Source: Anniella stebbinsi (Eukaryota; Chordata; Lepidosauria; Squamata; Anniellidae). From it: DNA of 64,000 nucleotides. Location of the stretch: NCBI GenBank assembly GCA_029215795.1, contig JARDYH010000002.1, positions 200,182,310-200,246,309 on the forward strand. Reading direction: 5' to 3'. The notes under the pieces are model-generated. The model had not been told where the DNA came from, did not search any database, and saw nothing but the letters and a program-made list of their open reading frames with translations. Of this stretch, positions 11,016 through 22,009 are shown piece after piece (the stretch's first letter is position 1; each line of letters begins with the position of its first letter). The position numbers were made by a program, and so were the translations under genes.

Positions 11016-12338
11016 CTCATAGTGATATTACTGGGAATCTGTGTTATATCTATAAATCCCTTAGGAGAAAAATATTTAAAAAGAGAGGGAAAGAAAGGAA
11101 ACATTCCCCTACTCAGTGTACCGACCTCAGATAAGGGTTCAGCCAGTCCAATCTGGTTTCGATAGGTTTGGGGCTCTAGATTTTCTTCTGGAAAGCAATC
11201 GCATTTGGCTTATAAATCTATTAGAAAACGAAGCTTTCAGCCTGATCTATGGAAGTGCCACTTATAATGTCCACTGAAACTAAAGAACTTCCAACACCTT
11301 TAAGGCTCAGGTTCACTATTTATTATTTATGTCAGTCTTAACACTATGCTCTGGATTCAGTCAGAGATCATTTGGGAATATATAGTTCCTGGAATGCAGC
11401 TGTAATTTAGAGAGTCATGGAGCTGCACTTATGGTTTTGTTGTATGCTGCATTGTGGATTTTGATATTTGTACATCATCTTCAATACATGTTACATGCAG
11501 CCCTTCTGCTTACGCTCCCTAAAGCTAGTCCTGCGACAAATACACAATTTCTGTGTCAAGAAAACCAAAAGCCCCCAGAAATTCTGGATCAAGAAAATCA
11601 AAACAATTCTTTCAAGTATATGCATTTAAAATCTATAACTGGATTTCTTCTGAGTACAATACTTGATATTTAAATTTTCCAGAACATTAGGGCAGTCAGT
11701 AGTTTATGGAAGGAAAACCATACATATGAAAGAACAGTGGGATATATTACTACTAAATCATAGCTGGAACCAGAAGACTTGTCCCTAGTTTACATGTTTG
11801 CAGGGGCAGGGGGCCAGAGACATAAAGGTTCTCTACACACAGGAAAAATTTCGCAGCCTTACCAGGGCTATGATGATGCATTCCTTTACGTGCGACCATG
11901 TCATTTTGAAATGAGTTTATTGGTGGAATGATAGCTCGAAGTTGAGTCAACAAACTGGGAGATACCATGTTTTTCCAGATAATACTACTTTATCTCTGGG
12001 TTTTTTAAAGTGAGATTTCTAGGGGATAGCTTGGGAGACGTCCTGGACATTGATGATGTTGTGTAATGGACTTGCAAACTTCTGTGAGTAACCAAGCATG
12101 AATGTGCAATAAATTGCTTATTTAGAGAAGCTCACAGTCTTTCTGTTTTTGCTTCCTCTCCCCTTTTCTCCATTCATGCATGATGAGTAAGGAATTGGTA
12201 AGGTGTGATCACTTCCATTTAGCAAACATAGGAAGCTATCTTAAACCAGATCAAAGACTATCTGTTAATTTAACCTATGTCTACTCTGACCAGCAGTAAC
12301 TCACATAATTTGCTACCTGATTCATAGGTTAGTGGTTG
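11016..12338. other. Unique DNA
   Basis: No supported feature. ORFs of up to 80 codons lack domain signatures. Confidence 0.45.
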
Positions 12339-12510
12339 AGGTATAGCTGATAGTAAAGCACTTGCTTTGCACGCAGAAGGTCCCATGTTCAATCTTGGGC
12401 ATCTTCTAGTAGCCCTGGAGAAGCACTGCCAATCAGTGTTGGCAACACTGGGCTAGATGGAACAATGGTATAAGATGGTTTCCTTTGTTCCTTATCCTTT
12501 TACCCAGAAA
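12339..12510 (+). repeat. tRNA-derived SINE with LINE-like tail
   Basis: Shows the degenerate A-box gaggtatagctgatag, the B-box-like catgttcaatcttgg, then actgccaatcag, actgggctagatgg and ataagatggtttcctttg. The tail blocks match the copy ending at 13420. Confidence 0.7.
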
Positions 12511-13254
12511 TGCCAGGGATTAAATCTGGGATTTCCCAACATGTAGAGTTGGTGTAGTGCTGTAATACTGCCACTAAATCACAGTATTTCATTTGACAGA
12601 ATAGCATTGTCCAAAGGGGAAGTTTTCAATTCAAAATCATGTGGTTGCCAGTGATCACCATCTAAAGAAGCCCATAGTGAATGCAGAAAGGCCAGAGAAA
12701 AAGTAATCCTGGTAATGAAGTGGATGTCTAGATAGATTTATGTGGCTGATGAGTCAAGAAGCCATTCTCTTATTTTTCTGCAAAGGTGGAAGTTCTCTAC
12801 AAGCAATAGAGATTTGTTCTTGTCCTACACCCCCATTCTCACATAACAGGCATCCATTTTAGCAACAGATTAGCTGTTACCTGTTATGATAAATTTGAGA
12901 TTTCACAACTTCGTATTAAAACTGTTAGAAATAGACTGGTACTGTAAGCCAGAAAGTTGTTCAGTTTTGAAAGCTTTTTCAAAATAAAAAGAACAGGAAA
13001 TCACTATGACTCAAAGATTTGAGTTATACAAAATAGAAAAAATACATTTTTCCCCAATTATTTTGATGAAATTAGCCTAAAAAGGGATTTTTGGAATTTC
13101 TTGGCCAAATCTTCCTGGTTATTGTATTATTATTATTATTATTATTATTGAAAAGAAAAGTAAATCTGCAAAGTGGAAATCGTGATATTGATTGCTAAAA
13201 AATCATTTCATGTTTTAATATATATCACCTGGTGAAAGATTTCATAATGGAAGT
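12511..13254. other. Unique AT-rich DNA with (ATT)n at 13125-13149
   Basis: Only the ATT run is recognisable. Confidence 0.5.
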
Positions 13255-13420
13255 GCTAATTGAAGCCCTAAATATGTTGGGCATCTTCAGGTAGGGCTAG
13301 GAAAGAATCCTGCCTGAAACCCTGGAGAGCCACTGCCAGTCAGGGTCTGCAATACTGGGCTAGAAGGACCAATGGCCTGACTCAGTATAAGATGGTTTCC
13401 TTTGCTCCTTATCCTTTTAA
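13255..13420 (+). repeat. SINE 3-prime portion
   Basis: Shares gggcatcttcaggtagggc, cactgccagtcagg, actgggctagaagg and gtataagatggtttcctttg with the preceding SINE but lacks the tRNA-like head. Confidence 0.65.
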
Positions 13421-13794
13421 CCAGAAATGCCAGGGATTGCATCTGGGACCTTTTCCATGTAAATCCTGTGTCCTACCACTCAGATATGGTCTTTTACCAT
13501 TTTTCATTTATCTCTAAACATCTTTGCCATCCCGCTTGCTCAATTACTAAATTATGTGCTTGGCTGCTTCTTTAAACGTATCACAGACTACCCCATTATA
13601 TCTCCTGATATCTTCATGACCAGTGCCCCCAAAATGTGTAGTAACTAGTGCTGGGCCAAAAATTTCAACCATTCCATTTCTGGCATTTCTGGGGGAGGGG
13701 GGAAGAAAAAGGGGGGAAAGCACCATATAGTGTGGGTGTGAAAGAGATAAACTCTGGTGCTGTATAAATTCTTTGAACTCTTTTTATTGTTGTT
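13421..13794. other. Mostly unique DNA
   Basis: Contains a G-rich run near 13690-13720; otherwise nothing recognised. Confidence 0.4.
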
Positions 13795-13814
13795 ATTACT
13801 CAAATATCCACAAT

Positions 13815-13849
13815 GCTCGACGTTTTGGAAACAATCCTTCGTCAGGAGC
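13815..13849 (-). ncRNA. Hammerhead-ribozyme-like motif (degenerate)
   Basis: On the minus strand the order is GCTC, CTGACGA, a stem-loop GGA..TCC with a 5-nt loop, AAAA, C, GTC, GAGC. This matches the type I hammerhead layout: the CUGANGA box, stem II, a GAAA box (here AAAA, one substitution), a very short stem III with GUC cleavage triplet, and a 4-bp stem I. Such minimal motifs are known from Penelope-like retroelements. No reverse transcriptase was recognised nearby, and the GAAA-box change predicts loss of activity. A chance match cannot be excluded. Confidence 0.4.
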
Positions 13850-13912
13850 TGAATATATAGATTTAAAATAAAATACATAAAACATAGTCATTATGAATCT
13901 GGTGTGAGACCC

Positions 13913-13939
13913 CTATATATATATATATATATATATATT
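13913..13939. repeat. (AT)n microsatellite
   Basis: Dinucleotide AT run. Confidence 0.95.
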
Positions 13940-14739
13940 TACTACACATAGCATTCTTAGTACCCTCCACACGAAAACTCAGGTGAAAGAGGCTGGGAAA
14001 GTTGAGAATTTTGGAGAATTTTCTCCTTGGGGAGGGGACAGGGTTTCCACATACCTTCTTAAATGTAGCCAGTTGTTGAGGGGTCTTCTTTCTTTCTTTT
14101 TATTTTTTAATACACCCCCAGCATTTTCAAGATCCCAGGAGTTCTTCTTGAGTGCTTATTGGAGAGGGAGAGGTCACATGGTCTCCAATAGGCATTCACT
14201 AAGAACTGTTGGGCTCCTCCAAATTCCGAGGGAATGGGGTTGTTGTTTTTAAAAAACTAAAAAATAAGCCCCCTCAGCAGCCGGCTACACTCAAAAATGA
14301 TATGGGGAAACCCTGGCCCTCTCCCCAAGGAGAAAATTCTCTGAATTCCCCCCCCCCCTCCGGAAAGAGGCAGAAAAAACAATGCTTCTTTCACAGGGAG
14401 AAAGTTCCCCGAAATAGGGGGCAGGATTCAGCCCAGCACTAGTAGTAATAGTAATCTAATAAAATATCTTTTTGTAAGGCCATTAAGTCCAATCCCCTGC
14501 TCAATTGAGGAATCTACCTTAAATACACCACACATTGTCTTTAGACAGGGACAGCACAGGGCACTGGGGATTACATACATCAGGAATGCAGAATCCCAGA
14601 CCAGGGGGGGCCAAAGCCAGCCTGCTTGGGGCCCCAATCTAGCCTTTCAGTGTTCTGAAGATGGCCACACACCCTTTCCCCCAACCACCAATTGTTTGGT
14701 GTTTTCCCAGCTTTTATTGAAACATTTTCCCAGCTTACT
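13940..14739. other. Mostly unique DNA with a CR1/L2-like fragment near 14465-14530
   Basis: The words aaggccattaagtccaatcccctgctcaa (14477 onward, read in short blocks) resemble the minus strand of a common CR1/L2 3-prime segment. The rest, including a C-rich run near 14350, is unassigned. Confidence 0.4.
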
Positions 14740-15150
14740 TAGGGTTTTTCTACATGAACTGTTATCACAATTGATTTGCTTTTATTCTTATTCTTCTTAT
14801 GCTCTTGCTATCAATGTTATTATTTGCAAGTTCCCCCCTTTTGTTTTATTATAATTGCGAAAATATTTTTTTTTTAAAATATAAGGAGCCTGTGTTTTTT
14901 GACTGCTCTTGCAATCACTGTAAATGCAACCCACAAACAGCCCATGATTCTGGGTTCGCATGTAATGACAACTCATGTTTTAAACAACCCACAGTTCACA
15001 ACTGAACCAGAAATGATGGGTTCCCTTCCTAGATTGTTCATGGTTAACATATAGTTCCAGGTTCATACTTAACGACAATCCATGATACAGCAAACTATGG
15101 TTAATTAAATCATGGTTAATTAAACTATTGTTTGTCATTATATGTCAACC
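14740..15150. repeat. Degenerate inverted-repeat element
   Basis: Repeated words with inverted symmetry: catgattctgggttcgcatg, catgttttaaacaaccca, gttcatggttaac, and the duplicated atggttaattaaa near 15095 and 15113. Probably a decayed MITE; ends not resolved. Confidence 0.35.
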
Positions 15151-16832
15151 AGGTCAGTAAGACTTTCTAAATAGGCTTTCTTTCTTTTTTGTCTAGTCAG
15201 GAAATAATTTCAATTATTCATAACATTAAAGATCACTGTTTTACTGTTTTAAAATAATAATAATAATGCAATGCCAACTTTAAACCTGTCAGCACAACTA
15301 ACAGTTCAATCCTAGTTGTGTTGCAGTAAGTGTGTATGGGACTGCAGGCTAAATCTAGTAGCTTGCTTCATACTTCCTACCCTATTATAAGTCCCAAATA
15401 TTGGCATAATAGAAATTTCTTTTATCAGTGTATGTAAAATAAAGAGAGGATATTTATTACACGTTGGCTTCCTTTGGTCATTTGTGCCATTTTAAAATGC
15501 TGGATCTCTTTCATGGTTGTCAAGGCTATCCATATTAAAAGGGCAAAACAGGGTGGAGAGGGAAGTATTTTTGTATTGTTTTCATTTTCTAATACAATGC
15601 CAAGGGAAGAGGGAGAAAAGCAGGTGGTGACATCATAAATATGGAATCTGAAGGTCACAAACAGGAATCCAGACAACAAATGGGAGTGTTCAGGAATGTA
15701 CATTATAAAAAAGTAAATCCATCAAATCTCCTCTTCCTCCCACCCCTCTCCATCCTCTGAAAACAGAAGAGATTCATTGCATTGAAAAGTAACGTTTTCA
15801 TATTGATATCTGTGTGGCATACTTTCTCTTCAGATTTTTTCACTTACTAGAAGAACCTTTGTGAAATTATTTCAGCCTTGACAGCAAAAGCTACCTCTTC
15901 CCTTAGAGACTTTGCTCATGAAGTTTTTTCCCCCTTTCCCAACACTATATATATTATTCTACTTAGAATGGCTAATTATCCCTCTCTCTCTCTCTCTTTT
16001 TGAAGTTTCATAACTTACAGGAGAATTTACTTAATCTTTCTAAGAAGCATCCAGGGAATTATATGTAAAAATGGTAAAGTTTTATTGAAACCTTTATGAC
16101 AGGAAATTTTGGAGGTGGAATTGAGAAGGTATATGCTGAAGTACTTTTTCATAGATACATATATACCTCATGGGTTTAGTATTGGGAAGGCTGAAGGCAA
16201 GGCTCAGAGCTATATTTTTTGAATAGTTTCTTTTCCTCCAATCTTCTAGTAGACGATTTCTCTTCTGACTAAAAAAAAAACAGGTTTTAAGTTGGTCTGT
16301 TGCACTACCTATTCATCTCCCCACCCCTTCCACATTGTTTTCTCCAGATGGTGGAAGTTACAACTCCCTGTCTATTTTTAGCCAGTGTCACTCTCTGCTT
16401 CTTTTCCACAGGCAATGCGCATCAAAGCTAATAAGTGGAGGAAACAACAGCTGTGTTCACCTCAAATTTATAAGCAAGAAATAAACCTTCATAAAGCAAT
16501 TCTTGAATGACTGAACTTCAGATTATATTTAAAAAAATCTAATCAAAATTCCTCCAACTATCAAAACAGATTCATATAGATCACAAATGGGCTACTACAG
16601 ACTGGCGGAAGCCTGACGGATGCTGATGACAAACCCAGCTTTTCTCCCCCTCCCCCCCTCTCTTTAAAGTCATCAGTGCATTTCAGGAAGAGATATCAGG
16701 GTAAGTTCACGCGCCTGCTGTTTCTCTGCCAGCATTGCTATTGTTTTGCCATAATTAATACTCCATCACATTTGTAAGAGTTTCTGCCAAATACACACAC
16801 ATACACAGAGGGAGCATCAACAACACACTCAT

Positions 16833-16875
<43 letters not shown>

Positions 16876-17549
16876 CCTCTGCCCAGACAGAATTGTTGTC
16901 AGTCCGGGTTGGCTCTCCTTTAAGCAGGTCTTTGGTTCCTGCTGTTTGCAGAATGTGCCGATGTCTGCTTCCACAGGAAACCCTCCCCCCTTCCTTAATG
17001 GAACTCGTGGGAATGTGGGGATCCTGGAACTGAAGACCTCCTTCCCTTCCAAACCTCCTTCTCTAAACCCCTCTTGACTAAAATGGGTAGAGGGTGGAGG
17101 GAGGGAGCAGAGGGGAGGGAGAAATATCCCTACATCCCTGGAAACAGTTTTGCCAGCATATTTTTCAGTAAATCCTTTAAATTAACCACTTCACTCCTGA
17201 TTATAAGAAAGATTTATAATTTAAACAGCTTCTCTTTAATGTCCTGAATCATTTCCACCCACTTTCTGAAGTTCTCCATTTGGGTTGAATTACAGCATCC
17301 CACTTCCATTATGTAATAATGTTTAATAAATGAAAACAGGTTTGGATTCTGCAACAATTTGCAGTGTTTGATACAGCCCCACCCATCTCTTTCACTTATA
17401 TATCCTCTGAAAAATGCATCTGAATATTTTTCCCTTAAAAGGCCAACACTTTTTTTTTTTAAAAGAAAAATCTCCTTGAAATTTGTCTCAGAAATGCCAC
17501 AAGTTAGTATTTTCTTTTTTATTTGCTTGCTTTTTGAGGCAATGGTTGT
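15151..17549. other. Unique DNA with (CT)n runs
   Basis: Simple repeats lie at about 15980-16000 and 16837-16872 (TC run of about 36 bp). The latter creates an Arg/Glu repeat ORF that is not a gene. No other element recognised. Confidence 0.5.
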
Positions 17550-17719
17550 AGCTGCCGGGTTTCATGTTTTTAAAGCAGTTAAACCAATGCACACTTTAAA
17601 ACGGTTTTAAATGGTTTGTAACAGTTTTGAGAACAGTTGGGGCCCAGGACACATTCCATATACAGTTTTCAAAATGTTTTCAAAGTGTTTTATCCTGCGT
17701 GTGTAGATAGGCTCTAGGA
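17550..17719. repeat. MITE-B-related fragment
   Basis: Contains cagttggggcccaggaca, ttccatatacagttttc and ttttatcctgcgtgtgtagat. These correspond to blocks of the element at 20285 and, more distantly, MITE-B. Its right end is next to the MITE-A insertion that follows. Confidence 0.5.
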
Positions 17720-18039
17720 TAGGCTGACCATACGAAAAGGAGGACAGGGCTCCTGTAACTTTAACAGTTGTAGAGAAAAGGGAATTCCAGCCAGTGTCAT
17801 TTGTATGCAATTAGTTCCTGGTGAAATTCCCTCTTCATAACAACCGTTAAAGTTGCAGGGGCCCTGCCTTCTTTTGTGTATGGTCCCTCTAGTATAGTGC
17901 TTGCAACTTTAACGGTTGTGATGAAGAGGGAATTTCACCAGGAACTAATTGCATACAAATTACTCTGACTGAAATTCCCTTTTCTCTACAACTGTTAAAG
18001 TTACAGGAGCCCTGTCCTCCTTTTCATATGGTCAGCCTA
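17720..18039. mobile_element. MITE-A copy 3
   Basis: Ends TAGGCTGACCATACG and CATATGGTCAGCCTA. A perfect 8-bp duplication CTCTAGGA lies at 17712-17719 and 18040-18047. The element is 320 bp, the same length as copies 1 and 4. Confidence 0.92.
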
Positions 18040-18479
18040 CTCTAGGATATCCACACTGCTTACTGATCTGAGGTGTGTCTTATAATGAGGGTATTTATGT
18101 TGGATTTGATAAACTTAAGAGATTCTATTTACATATAATAGTTTCCTCTAAGAAGGAATATAAAACAAAATGAGTTCAGTGGGATTTGCTGTAATAATTA
18201 TATGGTATAAACGTCTAATTCTTATAGACTACTACCAATCAGTGGTAAGGCTAGGTAATTTTAGATTCTGGACTTAATGGCCTTTTAACCCCCTCCACCT
18301 TAGATGGCAATGTGTATTATTTCATAATACTGCCTGGCCTGCTGCATTTGTGGCTTTGCTGGTCCTTCTGCTGTGTGGAGACCTGGATGTCTCTCCTAAG
18401 TCCCATCTTCATGGCACCGTTGCTACCAAACTGGGAGGAATTTGTTTTCAAAAGCAGAGGAGAAAATAAATAGTAATTC
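18040..18479. other. Unique DNA
   Basis: Nothing recognised. Confidence 0.4.
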
Positions 18480-19215
18480 ATATTCTGGTGAGTAGCTTTG
18501 TTGCTTTATTTTACTTGCCTTGTTTGAGATGGCTAAGCTTTACTTAGTGTGAGTAAAGATTTCTGGTGTTGAAGCTTGCAACAAATAAAATAAAATTGTG
18601 ATACAGTATGGCAGTTGCCATATGAGGCATATTAGTGGACAATTTGCTTTGTATACAGTTCATTTTATATACTGTGGCCTTAAGGAGGATTCATCTGAGA
18701 GTTTTTACCACCAAATACTGCTTTCCGCCTCCAGTACTCATGATGTAAATGCAGACACATCCCAGCCAAAACCCATTACAGTCTCTACACGAGAGATTCA
18801 TTGCACGCTCATGATTGGCCATTTACGGAAGTTTGTGAGTCCATTACATGACATCATCAACCTCCAGGCTATCTCCGTGACTTCCCCCGGTAATTCCATT
18901 CTAAAAGCAAACCTGGATATCCCGATTCTTCTGAAATATCGTGGGGTTTCTTAACATGTGCAGTTGAAGTTGCGCTACAAAGCACCCAATAGAGGATGCT
19001 GTCCCATTGAACTATATGATCACTGAAACAAGGCAAAGTTTTCAATCACAGACCACATGGTTAGCAATACAAACCCCGTGGTCGACCCTCTCCACCCGTC
19101 TAATGCAGCCAATTACAGTTGCACAAAAGAAGCAGAAAGCACAAAGCCCCAGTAAGGCAACGCAATTTCCCCTTAATGTAGTGACTCTATCATTAGTTAT
19201 TGAGTGTATTCTTTA
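18480..19215. other. Repeat-free block, candidate conserved noncoding DNA
   Basis: About 700 bp with no sign of the repeat families seen elsewhere. Composition is moderate, with words resembling homeodomain or CCAAT-type sites (atgattggcc, gccaattacag). A 118-codon ORF at 18598-18954 runs through it but has no domain signature. The idea of constraint is an inference from texture alone and cannot be tested without alignment. Confidence 0.3.
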
Positions 19216-19654
19216 AGAAGTACCAAGATAAATGAGAGGGGAATTTTCTATTTGTTTCATTATGTGGATGTTTCTACAGTGCTTGAGTTCACTATAAAGA
19301 ATGCAAGTTGCCACTAATAATAAATATGTCAAATTATGTCATTATTTAAACTAAAGTATTCAACTGGAAAGTCTGATGTCTCCATCTTCCTTAATACTCT
19401 TTTTGACTTCACTAGGTCTGCATGACAAAGATCTACAGAGAAGCATTTTTGGTCACCCAACAACCTCACTTGTAGAACTCCCTTCCTGAAAATTATTCTT
19501 CCTCATTTGTGGTGCTGGCTTTTAATATCTTGGGGTGGCAGAAATATAAGTAGTTTAGACATTAATTATTGGCTACAGTGGCCAGGATTGAAAAGGACCA
19601 TGGAACAAGTTCCATAAAGCCAAATGGGCTTTAGGTTTGTTTTCCACACATAGA
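19216..19654. other. Unique DNA
   Basis: Nothing recognised. Confidence 0.4.
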
Positions 19655-19964
19655 AGGAAGTACTTCTTCATAAAACTTGTAATTAATTTATGCAATTTTC
19701 TGCACTACCGTAGATGACTTTAAAGAGGGGCAGGATTTATACAAATTCATGGAGACGTCTATCAGTGTGCTACTAGTTTTGATGGCTATATGGAACCTCA
19801 AAGCTCAGAGACAATGTGCCTTTAAGTAATACTTGCTGTAGAGAAACAACATAAAAGGGCTCTTGCCTTCTTTTTCTTTTGGGCTTCTTGGAGCCATCTG
19901 GTTGACCACTGTAGGAAACAGGAAGCTGGACTATATGGTTTGGTTAGAATAGCAGCCCATAGGA
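19655..19964 (+). repeat. LINE 3-prime-end fragment
   Basis: Contains gaaggaagtacttcttcata, gtagatgactttaaagagggg, tggagccatctggttgacc, actgtaggaaacaggaag and ctggactatatgg. These resemble the LINE ORF2 end and 3-prime UTR seen at 53.8 kb, in plus orientation but from a more divergent subfamily. Confidence 0.55.
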
Positions 19965-20539
19965 TAGTCATGTGTCCCAGCTTACAAAGAATAGCCCCTA
20001 TTTGAAGACATGCTTTATTATTTGAAAGTCTGTCCCATCCAAGGCTAGACCTATACTACTCCTTTATAGTGGCATTGAAGTGCACTGATAACTGTTGGGG
20101 CACAATCCACGTTCCATATACAACTTTCATAGTGTTATTTCCTGCTTTTTATCGTAATGATTTGACACAAGGTTTAGATCTGGCCCAGGTCTGGTTTAAG
20201 GAGGGACAACCAGCAGGGGCCTTGAAGTTACCTATCAAAACTTAGCACCTGGACAGCAGATTGGGTAAGAACATAGCTCACCTGGGCAGGATGTACACTA
20301 CTGCTTTATAATGGTATTGAAGTGCACTAACAACTGTTGGGGCCCATGACACCTTCCATATACTGTTTTCAAATGGCTTTCAAAGTATTATATCCTGCTT
20401 GGTGTAGATCTGCCCCTGGTCACAGTATTCCCTCCTATGGTGAGATGTATTGCATTTCTGTTTAGATTATTTCTAAATATGCATTATATGTATTAATTAG
20501 CATATGCAGTTTTTATGCAAGTCATTGTCCTCTTTTGAC
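19965..20539. repeat. Interspersed repeat R1, copy 2 (interrupted)
   Basis: Aligns by eye with 1466-1770 (gaccagcaggggcc-type block, acttagcacctgg, atggtgagatg, attatttctaaat). It carries one MITE-B-like insert at about 20052-20190 and another at 20285-20415, and it is followed at 20540 by a non-autonomous hAT. Confidence 0.6.
20285..20415. mobile_element. Harbinger-like MITE, MITE-B-related
   Basis: The ends GGCAGGATGTACAC and GTGTAGATCTGCCC are inverted. A CTG triplet flanks both sides (20282-20284, 20416-20418), also readable as a CCTGG duplication. The interior has gaagtgcactaacaactgttgg and ttatatcctgcttgg in common with MITE-B. Confidence 0.6.
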
Positions 20540-21603
20540 TAGGGATGTGCACTGGATCAGATCCGATCTACGATCCGAATCTGATCCAGGGGGAAATCAG
20601 ATAAAATTAGCCGATTTATCCGATTTCCGATCTCACCGCTGGATCGGCCGATCCAATCCGATCCGATCCGGAAAGGTTCCAATCCAGATCGGATGGATCG
20701 GCGGGTGCCCACTGGCGCCCGCCGCCGCTTCCATTAACGGGGGCCAGTGGGCGCCCGCTGATGGAAGCAGACAGCGGGAGGGGGCTTCCCTAGTGGGGCT
20801 GTCCGCTTCCATTGACGGGTGCCAGTGGGCACCTGCCGATGGAAGCGGACAACGAGGGCAGGGGGCGGAGGACGGGAGCAGATGGCTAGGAAAGGTAAGC
20901 GGGGGGAGGGGGGCAGGGGGCGCGCGGCGCGCTTACCTTTCCTGGCCGTCCACTCCCGTCTGCCGCTGGCCACTACTGTGAGCAGGCATCGCATCCTGCT
21001 CCTAGGTAGTGCGCCAGGTAGCGCGCCTAGGTAGCGCTCTCAGTAGCGGCCAGGGGCGGACGGGAGCAGACGTCCCCCAAAGGTAAGCAGGGGGGAGGGG
21101 GCAGGGGGCCCCACGCGTGCACGCCGCTTACCTTCGGGGGACGTCCACTCCCGTCCGCCGCTGGCCACTACTGCGAGCGGGCTTCGTGGCCTGCCCATAG
21201 GTAGCGCTCCAGGTGGCAGTAGTGGCCAGCGGCAGACGGGAGCGGACAGCCACAGAAGGTAAGCAGGGGGAGGGGGAAGGGGGGAAGGAGCGCGGGGGAG
21301 GGGGCTTACCTGCCGGGGTCGTCCACAGTGGATGGCCCCAGGGGGGAGGGAGTTAGGCCCCCCTCACCCACCCACCGCCATTTTTTCCTCATAGACTTGC
21401 ATTGGGGGAAAGCTTTCTTTCCCCCAATGCAAGTCTATGGGGGGGGGGGAATGGCAGCTGATCCAAAAAGTTCCGATTTTGGGGTTGGGATTGGACCCGA
21501 TCCGGTCCGGGGGGCCTCTGATTTTCTCTGATCCGATCCGGGACAAAATTTGAGGTCCCGATCCGGGTCCTGATCCGATCTGGGGGGTCCGTGCACACCC
21601 CTA
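20540..21603. mobile_element. Non-autonomous hAT element hAT-N, copy 1 (1064 bp)
   Basis: The ends TAGGGATGTGCACTGG and the complement of TAGGGGTGTGCACGGACC are inverted repeats. A perfect 8-bp duplication CTTTTGAC lies at 20532-20539 and 21604-21611. Subterminal regions are packed with GATCCGATC-type words. The interior is GC-rich, with inverted gcgcc/ggcgc blocks, paired aggtaag and cttacct words, and a palindrome near 21390-21440 (catagacttgcattggggg and its complement). The 148-codon and shorter ORFs are by-products of the composition; no transposase is encoded. Confidence 0.95.
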
Positions 21604-21611
21604 CTTTTGAC

Positions 21612-22009
21612 CACTTTTTTCACAATGCATTGTCTCTCTTTTTTGGCAATGTATACATGGCTACCCTAGCAGCCTTGCCCTCTTATGCTATATAGCAAAC
21701 TGACTTTTCAACTAAGGAGAGTCTTAAAAATAGTTTGTGATATGGCATTGAAGGGAGACAGCTGTTCAAAGACACAATGTCAAAAATCCCAGTGGGTTAA
21801 CATCACCTTTTGGGATCTTAGGTTGCCCTTTAAAAAAAACAATCAAAAAGGACACTTCATGTATTTAGGATATATTAATTGGATATTGTTTTGGTGTTGC
21901 TAGCCTAAACCACACTAACAACTCTTCCATCCCAAGTCATGGCAAGGTAGAAAAATATGTCTAGAAATTGGTATTTATTTGTAATGAGACTAAATAAAGG
22001 TTCAGATGT
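21612..22009. other. Unique DNA
   Basis: Nothing recognised; continues the 3-prime part of repeat R1 for a few tens of bases. Confidence 0.4.

Noticed and set aside
18598..18954. 118-codon plus-strand ORF as a host exon
   Set aside because: No recognisable domain, splice-site context or codon pattern that I can see; left as candidate noncoding DNA.
20535..20981. 148-codon ORF in the hAT-N element
   Set aside because: It begins in the target duplication and translates GATCC-rich terminal repeats; composition artefact.
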